From positions 30,416,001-30,480,000 of the forward strand of contig CM077597.1 in the NCBI GenBank assembly GCA_039654915.1: 64,000 nt of DNA, in the 5' to 3' direction. Positions 22,790 to 34,007 of this stretch are shown here, one piece after another. The first letter of the stretch is position 1; each line of letters begins with the position of its first letter. This DNA is from Aquilaria yunnanensis. Taxonomy: Eukaryota; Streptophyta; Magnoliopsida; Malvales; Thymelaeaceae. The notes beneath the pieces were generated by a model. That model saw nothing but the letters and a program-made list of their open reading frames with translations, was not told the DNA's origin and made no database searches. Made by a program: the position numbers and the translations under genes.

Positions 22790-23680
22790 TTTGTAAAATA
22801 GACAGTAAAAACCCTCAACATAAATACATAATATATTTATTACATTTCATATAATATAAATATAATGAAAATGTAAATGAATTAATTATATATGTCATGC
22901 ATATATGTCAACATTCCATAACTGAACTACCTAGCTACTCCATTAAGGTAAGGGCCCTACTCCATTGAAAGTTGTATAAGCAGTAAACCATTTTAACTGT
23001 TCCATGTTAGTAGCATTTTATGTAAATTTCGGCAGCATTTCCCTTCAGTTCCCGTTCACAGTGTTTATTAATAATATCAACTTATTGAGAAACACATGAC
23101 GGGAACAATTTGGGAAATACTCTACCAAATTTCACAAACTGCTACTATGACAAGAACACATTAACTGAAATACTGCTTATACAAGTTTCAACTGTCCAAC
23201 TTGGACAATCCATGATTATGTTAATTACAAATATAACTTAATCCAATACATTTTGTTTGCCAACAATCTGAATCGGACCAATATTATATTTGTCATCAAC
23301 ACAATCATAGATGGAGAATCTAAGGTATAATAAATAAATACTTATTATGCAACTACATGCTGTGATAAGTCAGCTACCTAAAACAACATAAGTATATCTT
23401 ATAAAAAATAAATAATTACCATTTAAATCACTAACCTCTAAAATCAGCTACCTAAAATAACATAAGTGTATCTTATAACAAATAAATAATTAACAGTTAA
23501 ATCACTAATCTATAAATTAATTTTAAATACCTCTATTGAGCTGAAGAAGATGTTGAAGCCGAAGTGAGAATTGATGTTGAAATTGTGGCTGGGGCGAGTT
23601 GGAGAAGAGAGGGTTGGAAGTATTTATAGGCAAAATATGTAGCAATATCGCAGGTATATATGAAAAGTTAAACTGCAAGA
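22790..23680. other. CACTA upstream region, promoter side of TNP2 gene
   Basis: AT-rich and without coding content. It includes two diverged copies of a phrase ending AACATAAGTnTATCTTATAA (about 23,372-23,404 and 23,448-23,480). The promoter and leader of the TNP2 gene should lie here. Confidence 0.4.
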
Positions 23681-23689
23681 ATAGTGTAG

Positions 23690-24115
23690 GAAATTTGTAG
23701 TAAGTACCGTCAAAAAAATGTAGGAAAAAGAAACTATAGGAAAATTGAAGGATTAAAATTCCTACACTTTTAAGGCACCCACTCTTTTTCTGTCTTAAAA
23801 CAGTAGGAAAAAAAATGCAGGAAAAGCGTCGGATAACATTTTCTCTCAAAACCGTAGGAAATAAAAACACAGGAAAAGCGTCGGATAATGTGTCCGACGC
23901 TTTTCCTACTTATGTGGTCCCTATGCATTAATTCGCCTCAAAACCGTCGGACTAATTGCTGCCATTATTTCCCGCCATCTTATTCTGACATTTGTCCTAC
24001 GCTTTTTTGTGTCAGAAATTGATTGACTGAAAACCGTCGGACATAATATTTTGTCCGACGGTTTTCCTGCGAAAATTCTTCCTACGCTTTTTTCCGTAGG
24101 AAATTGTCGTAGCAA
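23690..24115. repeat. Right subterminal repeat array of CACTA element
   Basis: Dense copies of GTAGGAAAA, AAAGCGTCGGA, AAACCGTCGGA and CCTACGCTTTT in both orientations lie inside the right terminus, including the near-palindrome ATnnTGTCCGACGCTTTTCC around 23,885-23,907. Confidence 0.78.
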
Positions 24116-24136
24116 ATACTCATCATCCTTGTAGTG

Positions 24137-24139
24137 TTG
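24137..24139. other. Right 3-bp target duplication of CACTA element (TTG)
   Basis: TTG follows the terminal CTTGTAGTG directly and matches the left flank at 14,169-14,171. Confidence 0.85.
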
Positions 24140-24650
24140 TAAGGACCTTTTTCCTTGATGAACCTTCTATAGCACCTGTCACTCTACAAGACGACTTGCT
24201 ATTCCTTTCAAAACTCTCCTTAACACAATTTGTGGACTTAGTGTCATTCAAATTGAAGACACCACAGGGAAAATTAAGTAAGAGTCATTAATAATATTTT
24301 TTTCGCCCACCACTAAATCTAAATTATTTTGTTAGCCCCCATACTAAACAAATCAGATCCATTCTTCTTTACATTCTATGGCTTCTTAGAAACATTTAAA
24401 CCTTCAAACTTTAGTCCACCCTGGACAACATCAGGGCCGGTAGGTTTTTTAATAAACTCAAGCCACCCTAGGCTTTTCTCCAAGCCCAAACCCAAATCAA
24501 AATCATTAACCCTAAGATACATTGACACTAGCCTGCTGCTTCCTGAAGATATGAGGTCCATCGTGGCCTCCTTGGCCAGCTACTGTCGTGCCATCTTGGA
24601 CCGGCTCTTGAACTCTATGTGTTCGTCGCATCGAAAGGATTGAATAAAAG
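24140..24650 (-). pseudogene. LINE-like relic, part interrupted by the CACTA element
   Basis: The minus strand has a 61-codon open stretch (24,561-24,376; LGLGLEKSLGWLEFIKKP) and, in another frame, TKSTNCVKESFERNSKSSC toward 24,150. Removing the CACTA element and one TTG joins this directly to the minus-strand relic at 14,168. The family call is tentative. Confidence 0.33.
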
Positions 24651-24949
24651 AATTCACATATTTGCAATTACAAAATGGAGTTAAGATCTCATTGTATATA
24701 TATATTTTTTATTTTAGGTAAGAATATAACTGATATAGTTTTAAAATAATTAAAAAAATTGAGATGCCTAATAAGACAACAAATCACCAACACTTTAAAT
24801 GTAACATTTGTGTAAATAGCATGACAAAACACTTTTCCATATCTACAATAATGTGACCGAAAGTAATCCTTGAATTCATAGTTAATTGTTTGGTCTTATA
24901 ATCGTGCCTTAATTTAGATTAAAATGCAAAGTAATAGCTTAAACATCAA

Positions 24950-25145
24950 AATTGGATCAAAAGTCAAATTTGGGTCAAAATTGGGAAGAACATACATTGG
25001 ACAAGTTTGGAATTTCATTACAAATCCAAAGGTAAATTTGCCATTTATGAAGTCAAATTTAACATGACAACCAAATAGACTCTAATAAATGGAAGAATTA
25101 CAAAATCCCCTTTACTTCCCTTTATAATAATATAATAGATATAAT
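24950..25145. repeat. Dispersed AT-rich repeat, copy 1
   Basis: From AAAATTGGGAAGAACAT to CCTTTATAATAATATA this stretch is repeated, diverged, at 25,850-26,035. Both copies carry CATTTATGAAG and GGCATGACA-like phrases in the same order. Confidence 0.6.
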
Positions 25146-25849
25146 AGATTATTTCCACACACATCATAATTGATTGACCAGAACAACTATTTCCTACAAA
25201 CTATTTCCTACAAATAAAGAAATGGAGAACATGCGGTTGGGTAACATAAGAATTAAATATTACATTGTTGATCAAAATTTAAGCTTAGTAGATGAAGTTG
25301 ATTGAATATAAAATCTTATATATAAAATTAAATATTAAAAGCCTACAAAAGAACATGGAAATAACCATATATTAGCAAAGAATTAGAACATCCTTAATCA
25401 CGAATGATAAAAACACAATCATGGAAGCCCTTAAAGTAATAGCATAAATTACAAGATTTGTAACAAAAAAACTGACAAATGATATAAAAAAAAAAAACTC
25501 CAACCACAAAAAAATGGAGAATCCGAGTTATATAAAAGAAAATGAGAGAGGTAACTTACGTTGGTATAGGATTTTGTGAGGTTGAGATGTATTAGTATAT
25601 ATAGAACTAAATTAAAAAGAAAGATATTAATTTCTAATATACATTAAAAAATAATAAGGGCAATTAAATAAAAATATTTGCTATGGAAGTTTAATTTCTT
25701 GCTTTATATGCTTTTAAATATATATGGTCAACATATGAAATATTTAAACTTATTTGATATAGTAATGAATGCTCTACTTCGGCCCTAATTAATATGTTGG
25801 TTATTCTTTGTTAAAACATAAATTACTCAGTTTTACATCAATATTTTAG
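25146..25849. other. AT-rich spacer, no gene recognised
   Basis: No coding frame or terminal repeat seen between the two copies of the dispersed repeat. Confidence 0.4.
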
Positions 25850-26035
25850 ATCAAAAGTTAAATTAACATCAAAATTGGGAAGAACATTGATAGGATATTT
25901 TAGCCATTATATTACAAATATGAGGGCAATTTTTTCATTTATGAAGAAAAATTTGGCATGACATTCAATAAATTTTAATAAATTATAAAATTACAAAAAT
26001 CTCATTTTACTCTCCTTTATAATAATATAGTAAAT
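25850..26035. repeat. Dispersed AT-rich repeat, copy 2
   Basis: Diverged copy of 24,950-25,145 in the same orientation, offset by about 890 bp. It ends CTCCTTTATAATAATATAGT. Whether these are two insertions of one element or a tandem duplication cannot be decided by eye. Confidence 0.6.
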
Positions 26036-26295
26036 TAAGTCTAAACAAGAAAGAAGAAAAACTAAAATGATTTTGCGACCATCTTCATTTTTTTTTAAGT
26101 TGTGCGTGGCAAATGCAGGCTAAAGTCAAAAGAAATAATGGCTCCAAGGTCCTATTAGAAATTTGTTGAAAAAGCGTCTAAATAAGCACAAACCTTGACT
26201 AGGTCCTAATTCTTTTCTGATATATGTCCTAAACTTTCAGAGTGGTGAAATAGATCCAGCAACACGTAGGACTTCAATAAAGAAGCATAATATCT

Positions 26296-29127
26296 ATAAT
26301 GTGTTCTCTTTGTGGAAAATCTCTAGGGACTTGGAAAAACTAACATTGGCACATGCATAGCTCCAATTGAAAGTTGACATGATTGTTGGAAAGAAAAGCA
26401 AGGACATGCACCAGACAAAAGTTACATGGCTAGCTGAGGCAAAAAATCTCTTGCTCCGTGCGAAGATTCTGAAAACTGAAATGAATGATGCCAAATGGTT
26501 CCTCCTTTGGAAGCAGCTACATGGGTTAAGTGATAAGTTTGCTAAGATGACCATGGCAATCCGAACAAAGCTAGAGGATGTTGGCAAGTTGGAAGCTGAA
26601 TTTGTAGCCGAGGCTGGTGGCCACACAGTTGAGTGGAAAGATGATCTAGAATTGCCATCATCATCACTTTTTTTACCAAAAGAGCATTTCATTTTGTTAC
26701 AGTCTGTGAAGCAAGCTGCTTTTGAGATTTTGGAGGTGTTTTAGGACAACGATGTAAAGTTAATCGGACTTATGGGAAATGGTAGTGTGGGCAAGACAAC
26801 TTTGGCCATACTATTGGGCATGAAAGCTAGAGAATCAGGTATGTTTGATGCAGTCATTGAGGTTTAGAGTAGGTCATCAGAAGGATTCAAGCCAGACCTG
26901 AGAGTGATCCAATCTAATATTGCATAAGCATTGGAATCAAAATGGAATGCTAGGGAGGTAGGAGAAGATAACAATAAAGTAAGAGAATTAATTGGTGGAA
27001 TAATGAAGAAGGTGGAGAAGATATTGATTATCCTTGATGATGTATAGGAAGTTACTAATTTGAAACATATTGGAATTCCTCTTGGTGAAGGTCACAAAGG
27101 CTATAAAATTCTTTTTACCACTAGTTTTCGACATGTCTACCAAGACTTTGGTTGTTAGAAAATTGTTCATCTAAGAGAAATAGATGTAAAATTGGACTTT
27201 GAATGGGCATTGTGGCCTAATGTTGAAGTGGGAAGCCTTCTAGCCAATGATTGGCTTTGGGCCCAACACAATTATAATTATTTGAATGACGAGAAAATGC
27301 TATCTTTTTTTATGTTATGTTCCCATTTTCCAAAAAAGTATGCTTATACAGTTAAGGAGTTAACACAGTATGGAATCGCATAAGAGCTTTTTGAAGATTA
27401 TAAATACATTGAAAGTGCTAGGAAGGCAGCTCATTCAATAGTATCATCCCTTCGATCTAGTTTGATAGTTGAAGAAGAAGAGGATAACGTCAAAATGTGC
27501 TATATGTGTCGCATATTTACTCTTTCTATGCAAAATCTAGTAGTGTATTCATGAATATTACAATTGGGCACTTTCAGCAAGTTATCAAAACATGAATTTA
27601 TCAATTTTTTTCCTTTTACAACAAGAGTTTTTTTACAAACGAGCCAATTCCTAGGTTTTAAGTTATTTGACTTGGAATTTTCAAACCTCTAGACTTTGAC
27701 AATAATTGAGGATGATGATGGAGTCAACTTTTATGAAGATAGAAGATTTGGTAGTCGTTCTCACATGGTGAAGTGCAATGTGTTATGCGTACAGGCTGGT
27801 TACTTTCCATTAGGGGATTGGGCTGAAAACCCACCAACCTTATCATTAGAAGGGATTGGAAATGTAAAAAGTCTTCTGACTCTATAGAGAAAAGGGTACA
27901 AACTAAAAGGTGTTTCATCCTTGGTGGAATTAAATAAACTTGAGATTCTTGGCTTCCTTGGATGCACATTTGAGGATAAACTGCCAGAAGGATTAAGGAT
28001 GCTACACAATCTAAAAATGTTAGATTTTTCTTACCCTGTTGAGCTTCATGAGCATCCTCAAGAGTGGAATTTGAAATTGTGTAAACTAGAGGAGTCATAC
28101 ATTATTGATGTTATTTTGAGAGTATGGAGTAGATCAGGCTTTTTACAATTCTTGCAAGAGCATAATTCAGGCTTGAGCTTGAATGTACTATCACCAAAAG
28201 TTAACTCTACAATTTTCTCATAGCAATTTTTGGTTCCTAAATTTAGAAGTTATAAGATTCCACGGAATTTATCTATTTAAAAAGAGAGAAGGAACAGGAT
28301 GAGGAGGAGAACAAGAAGAAGAAATGGATTGGTTTATTCACTTCAAGCCAATCTCCTAATTTAAAGCCTTAAGGATCAATGCATTGCCAGTGATTTTGTG
28401 GAGCTCTTCAAGGATGTGGAATATCTTCATCTTAATGATGCAAAAGATTGCCACAACGTTGTTCGAAGTTTGGATAAAGGAGGTCTGAGTAGCTTGCAAG
28501 ACTCACAACTTCATCATTGTGATGATTTAAAGTACCTCATTGATGAAGAAGTCATTGATGGTGATCTAGTGCAGGTTTGCGCATTTTCAAAATTAATAAA
28601 TTTAGAGCTAGTGGGTTTGGCCAAGTTAGAGAGCTTGTGGAAAAGTGGAGGACATATGATTGACCTAGGAAACCTTAAAAATTTTTGATTGAGAGATTTT
28701 GATAATCTTAAAGGTTATATATTCTCAAAGTTAATTGTTCAGAGTCTAAAACAACTCAAAACCCATGAACTCAATGGGTGCAACGATTTGGAAGCAATGT
28801 TGGAGCAAAGTTTTGATGATGGTCCAGTAAGGCTTCCCCACTTGACAAAGCTCCAAGTAAGAAGCTGTTTTAGCCTAAAACACATACATCTTCATTTTAA
28901 GTAAAAATGAAATGGATGAGGAAAATAATGAGCCAGATCACTGTTGGCATCTTGAGCTTCCTCGACTACGGCTCTTAGTACTTGAAGTTTTGATAAACTT
29001 GAAGACCTTTTGCCAAGGAAAGGTATTCATTGTTGCACCATTATTAGAAGAGCTAAAATTGGAACATTGTGGCTGCCTAGAGCTTTTTACATTCACTTTG
29101 AACAATGGCATGCTTCCTCGGCTCAAG
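26296..29127 (+). pseudogene. CC-NBS-LRR resistance gene, multiply disabled
   Basis: The coiled-coil part (about 26,296-26,740; KVTWLAEAKNLLLRAKILKT) is followed by the nucleotide-binding domain. That shows a P-loop GLMGNGSVGKTTLA, kinase-2 KILIILDDV then a stop where Trp is expected, and a sensor-like GYKILFTTS. The GLPL region appears deleted. An RNBS-D-like MLCSHFPKKYAYTVKEL and an MHD-like VKMCYMCRIFTL follow. Leucine-rich repeats run from about 27,900 (LEILGFLGCTFEDKLPEGL) to 29,127, where CTCAAG|GTACCT could be a donor. In-frame stops occur after ILEVF, AVIEV, QSNIA, LDDV, DFGC, TQYGIA and elsewhere. Such proteins detect pathogen effectors in the cytoplasm; this copy cannot make a full product. 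The architecture resembles the RPS2/RPS5-type CNL group, by memory only. Confidence 0.85.
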
Positions 29128-31904
29128 GTACCTAGTTGTGTTGTGCTTAATTCCTTATTTCTCTTCAATTTATTGTTTAGCTTTAAAATCATCTTACGCA
29201 TGCATATTAATTGTTTCTTTAAATAAAAATATGGACTCAAAGCAAAACCAAGCAATCCAAAGCCTTGTACGCCTTTATTTCATCTGCTAGTAAAGTCAAA
29301 AGACCTTACCTTTCATAACATTACAAAATCAATCAAACTGTTTTCAAACAACAACCAGTTATCTCAACTATCCAAATCTCCAAATGACCCATTCCTAAAA
29401 ATATTATCTAAGAATAATTTTATATTTATATTTACGTTTTCTTAAGAAAAATATACTAGTTTGCACATGCCTCACATTTACTTTTTTTACTAATATTTGA
29501 TTATGATTGGTCACATAATGGAGCATTGAGTACACTTTTCATAAAACTAAATACAACGCAAAAATTTAAATTTATTTTTTGGAATGCAATTTGCTGCCAG
29601 CTTTACGCGGTTTGAGCTAATATGCAACCCGCCATTAAATATGCTAAGGAAGCAAAGAAAAAACTATGGAAAAGTGTCAGTTTCAATCATAAGATTTATT
29701 TTCCTAGTAAAGTAGCCTCTTAAGTTTTTAAGGCACTTATTCTCAACCTCATCTTACAATGTCCAACTCTAGCTTGTGAGTACTATATCAGAAAAACGCA
29801 GCTTGTTTATCACTTTCATTATTATAAGAATGTCTAGTCATGAGTTCGCTCTCTTTGGTTTTTTCAACAATCATATCCTACTACTTAGATGCAACTACTC
29901 ATCATAGGAGAAGACCCCAGTTGCCATTTGTCAGGAGTTATTCAACGAGCTCAATAGAATGACAATGAAACATGCTAGGAAAATGACTTAAATAGCAGAT
30001 TTGTAAGGTTAAGGTAGCTAGAGGCTAAGGAGAAAATTTAAAGGACTATGTTAAGGGTTTTCAAAAATGTATTACCCTGCTAACTACTGACGTGACCTAA
30101 TTATGTGTTATTGATATGGTACGCTCATGTGGTGGGAAAAATTCACACATTGGAAGAAATATTTCTTTTATTAGATCCTTAGTGGCTATTTTTTTTACTT
30201 TCAACTTTGATATCAAATTAGCTCCTACATTCTAATACCAATAACAGATTTGCATGAAGGGTAGAAAATTGATCAGATTGAGCATTTGCCATAAAGTATG
30301 TGAAATGTTAATGTTTAACAAAAAATTAGGCAATAAAATTTAAAGGAATATTTCATATAAACCATATTATAACTTCCTTGAATTGTCTCTAAAATTTATT
30401 ACCAAGCATTTGTTGAACTGTCATCTTGATAGTTTACAAAATAATGTTCAAGTTTGCAGCTCTTTGTAAGGAATTACTTTATTTTGATGGTCCAGTATAT
30501 TTATCTTTCATTATACAAATATTTCAATTAAAATGCATAATGGTGCATATCTGCCATTTTTAAATCTGACAAACCCAAATCATTGTCCTAACTTGCATTC
30601 GGTAAGCAGTTGATACCATTAGTAAAGAAAACTTTGCAAATGTATACATGAAACAAAATTAGGATAATACTCTATCCATCCCAGAAATTTGGATACATTT
30701 GACTTTTTGTTGTATTTTGACTCAATTTTATTCATATTATTGTTTGTTACAAAAAATTTAAAAAAATATATTTAGAAACTACATATCTTGAATTATCATT
30801 CATATACAAAGATTTTTTATTTATATATTAAAATGTTGAAAATAAAAAATTATAGATTAATTGACAAAAACAAATGGAGCAAAATTTTTGGGACGGAGGG
30901 AGTAATATATAGTTCTCAAATGAGTCAATGGGCCTACTCGCTCTAAGCGGCAAAGCTTCATGTTGAGAGGCGGGCTGAGAATACTTCGGTTCTACATGGA
31001 TCAAAATACATGGAAAATAAAAAATTGCGATAATAATAATTAGGCTCAGAATTATGTGTATGACTCTCTCATATCCAAATTATCCAATAACTATTTGATG
31101 TTGTTAGTATCCACTCCATCAATAGTTTTTGGAATTTCAAGGTTGAATGAGTCTTGTACTTTTATTGAAATTTGCCTATTTGGCACTATAATTTAGCTTT
31201 CACAACAAGCACGCTCTTATATTTCTATTACTATTGATCAAGCCCTTAAAGACAATGTTTTACAGGCTAGTAGCAAAATCTCTCTTAGGTTTCATTAATA
31301 TCAGTTTGGCCCTATTGTTTCATAAATTGATAGTTCGCCCATGAATATAAACATTTTTTTACAACGTCAAACATTAACATTTTAAAATCTAATTTCAACT
31401 ACATAATATCCATCTTTTAGTAATTCAAAATTATCTAATAATAGCTTCACAGAGAGTTAACAATTTAAATAGTCAATTTTACTGCTATCTAACATAAAAC
31501 AATTTTTTTCCCTTTAAGGAAGCAAAGTGTAGGTTTTTGAAACAAAATTAGCAAATTGTAATTTTATCCAAATCATGAGGTGTTTTCTAGATGTTTTTTT
31601 AGCGCAAACAACTTTATTGAAATAAGATAAAAAAGTGAACAAAGCACATGAGCAATTCCCCACACCATAGATCAAGATTATCCCACTGCTTAAAAATATC
31701 CTTGCTTGAAACTTTCTCTAATGCATAAAATAACTAGTAAGTTTTATTGGAACACAAAAGGGCTTTTGCGTATGCTCATCTTTATTCAACTTTAAAATAA
31801 AATAATAATAGTAAATTTTGTTGAAACCACATAGGTATTGTTTCTTAAATTGGAAAAAGTACACATTCTCTTGAAGTAATATGAAAAAAGTAGTACTCTA
31901 GAGA
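29128..31904. other. Non-coding stretch splitting the NLR pseudogene
   Basis: Either a long intron or inserted DNA between two LRR segments. It holds a Stowaway MITE (30,670-30,902) and, near 31,597-31,645, a LINE-3'-end-like phrase (TTTTTTTAGCGCAAACAACT). No other feature was recognised. Confidence 0.45.
30670..30902. mobile_element. Stowaway-like MITE with canonical terminus
   Basis: The right end ATTTTTGGGACGGAGGGAG is the canonical CTCCCTCCGTCCCAAAA terminus in reverse. The left end CTCTATCCATCCCAGAAATT is its inverted partner. TA flanks both sides (30,668-30,669 and 30,903-30,904), and the body matches the pair at 2.8-3.3 kb. Confidence 0.8.
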
Positions 31905-31910
31905 TTACAA

Positions 31911-32168
31911 GTGGCATGGTGGAGGAGATCTCTAACCCAAACATTTGGTCTGGACAAGGACAGTAAAGAGACCTCCAACTCCAAGGTGGTTCAGCTTCCT
32001 TTGCTACAAAACTTATTCCTACTGTATATAACGGATATGGTTAGGTTTGCCCCGGAGGGCCTTCATTTCATGTTTCCTGCTTTGAACCATTTAGAGGTCA
32101 GAACCTACAACAAGATGCAAACTAGTTTCTACGCCATAGGAGGCCAAGGTATATGTGCCGTAATAGAG
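31911..32168 (+). pseudogene. NLR C-terminal LRR segment (detached)
   Basis: The frame is open for 86 codons with the LRR-like text VVQLPLLQNLFLLYITDMVR then LHFMFPALNHLEV. It is preceded by an acceptor-like ATTACAAG and followed by a good donor GAG|GTACGT. It has no start codon of its own, so it is best read as a 3' exon of the NLR pseudogene that ends at 29,127. Confidence 0.55.
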
Positions 32169-32266
32169 GTACGTATAAATAAACATAATGTCAATTAAAA
32201 TTTCAAAAGTAGTAAGTAGTTTTTGATTTTTCAGAATGGAGAAATTAAATGGAGCGTGGATTATGT

Positions 32267-32512
32267 GCAATCGACTTATGGGAGCAGGTTGTGCAGCAGG
32301 GAATCAAATAAGACGTCCCACTAGAAGAAACGTCCAACGAAAAGAAAAAGGATGCTCGGGCATTGTTAGCTATCCAAAATGCCATGCCCGATCCCATATA
32401 TTCAAAAATTATTGGAGCAACATCAGCTAGGGATGCTTGGCTCACTTTGGAAAACACATACTCGAATGTTAATGATCCATATATACGTAAAGTCTTCTCT
32501 GGAAATGAACAG
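32267..32512 (+). pseudogene. Copia-type Gag (UBN2) fragment
   Basis: The frame IDLWEQVVQQGI, TAA stop, then KKKDARALLAIQNAMPDPIY and ATSARDAWLTLENTYS matches the pattern of the UBN2/gag-polypeptide domain of plant copia elements (K-K-D-A-x-A-L-x-x-I-Q and A-W-x-x-L). It differs from the Gag of the 56-57 kb copia element, so it comes from another family. TTTTTCAG at 32,227-32,234 and GAACAG|GTATAT at 32,513 give it exon-like borders. One in-frame stop is present. Confidence 0.65.
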
Positions 32513-32880
32513 GTATATATTTACCCCTTGTTGTCTGTTTAATTTATGAAATAATGTTTGAAGCATCCACAATATTTTCTAAAATACATGGGAGTACCAG
32601 CCAATATTATTTTATACATTGTTTATTATTATTATTACTTTGTACAACTTTTCTAAAAAATGAGAGTACATACTCCTATGATTGTGGTGTAATATCTCGT
32701 AAATTAACTCAATTGCTTCCCTTTTTGAGGAAAGAAACTAATTAATTGATTCAAAATAAAATCAAATCAGTTTACTTGTTGCATTAGTATAACCCTAATA
32801 TATATAAGAAATTTGTACAGAATAATCACCACTAATTTTTCTTTATATGACTCTTTTGATATGACTAATTCTATCTTGAA

Positions 32881-32922
<42 letters not shown>

Positions 32923-33861
32923 TCTTTTATAGGCATCATGACTGTCTGCCTTTGTTTCTTTCAAGCTTAGAAAAATATATATCACGAAACCTGCTCTATG
33001 GACATCGATCAAATATATATCTTTTGAAATTCTTTCTAAAACATTTCAATTATCTTATTCATTCAAAAAAGATCATGAGATTGCAAATATGTCTTGTAAT
33101 TATTAAAATCATTTGATTTTATATAATTCCTTTCTTGATTCTATAATTAAGTGGGAGTAATATTTGATGGCCCTTCAGCACCTAAAACACATTCTTTTGA
33201 GCTTAATTTGGGTAGCATTTTTGTAAAATGTACTATTGAAGCCCAATCTAAAACAACTGCTATAAATACGTAGTCCCCCCTCCCCCCAAATTTTCCTATG
33301 ATTAGCACAGAAAGAAATATATTTTGAAAATTAATAAATTACAAAATGATCAGCTTAGAGGAAGAATTGATGCCTAATTGGGGCTAGCAGGAAAATTGAC
33401 CATCACAGAAGCAAACTCAAGAGCTAGAATAAGTCCAGGATCCCCTTAGGCTACTTATAAGTATTATCTTGGTTTTATTCATTTTAGCATTTTAAACTCT
33501 CTTTATACTTTGTGTCATTTTGTTATTCATTCAAAAGAAATCAAAAGATCTCAAATTTGTTTAGTTATCATTAAAATCATTAGATTTCATTATTTGGAAG
33601 ATGGAATCCAAAATTGCTAATATAGTAGTTGAATTTTTTATCCTTTATAATCACTTGAATTTTATAAGGAGCTGAAGGGTGGAGAAAGGTGGAAAGGCTG
33701 AAAATGGGCGACCATGGTAGCATCCGCTGGCCATCGGCTGAAGGGAGGTGATGTGGAGCATGGCTTAGTCTTAATTAATATAATTTCTTAAGCTAAAATA
33801 TATAATGAATAAGTTGTGTGCAAAGTAGTTTATCATAAATGTAGGAAGCTAAGCATATATA
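32513..33861. other. Intergenic DNA with short dispersed repeats
   Basis: No gene seen. Phrases around 33,050-33,120 and 33,520-33,600 (CATTCAAAAnAnATCA then ATTAAAATCATTnGATTT) are diverged copies. A phrase at 33,468-33,520 (GGTTTTATTCATT then TAGCATTT) recurs at 35,050-35,095. Confidence 0.4.
32884..32921. repeat. (CT)n microsatellite
   Basis: About 18 uninterrupted CT units. Confidence 0.95.
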
Positions 33862-34007
33862 AGGGGTGATTGGATAGAGAAAACAGCTTTTGTTTTCATT
33901 TTCTATGTGCAGTTTTTCAAAATATTATTTAGAAAGGGGTGATTGGATATAGAAAACAGCTTTCGTTTTCATTTTCTATGTGCAGTTTTTCAAAATATTA
34001 TTTAGAA
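33862..34007. repeat. 73-bp tandem duplication at the element end
   Basis: The first 73 bases of the element (GGGGTGATTGGATA through AATATTATTTAGAAA) are repeated immediately with two or three differences. Confidence 0.85.

Larger units (their letters stand above)
14172..24136 (-). mobile_element. CACTA (En/Spm-type) transposon, 9,965 bp
   Basis: The left end is CATTACAAG (one base off CACTACAAG) and the right end is CTTGTAGTG, flanked by TTG on both sides. Subterminal arrays of CCTACGGTTTT, AAACCGTCGGA and related motifs lie inside both ends. Two transposase-type genes lie on the minus strand in tandem: a TNP2-type gene (about 22.8-19.0 kb) and a Transposase_24/TNPA-like gene (16.7-14.7 kb). 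Both carry stops or frameshifts, so this copy cannot move on its own proteins but may still respond to a relative. A 560-bp MITE has inserted between the two genes. Confidence 0.93.

Noticed and set aside
24329..24643. 104-codon plus-strand frame right of the CACTA element
   Set aside because: The opposite strand gives the more protein-like text and links to the LINE-like relic; no plus-strand homology recognised.
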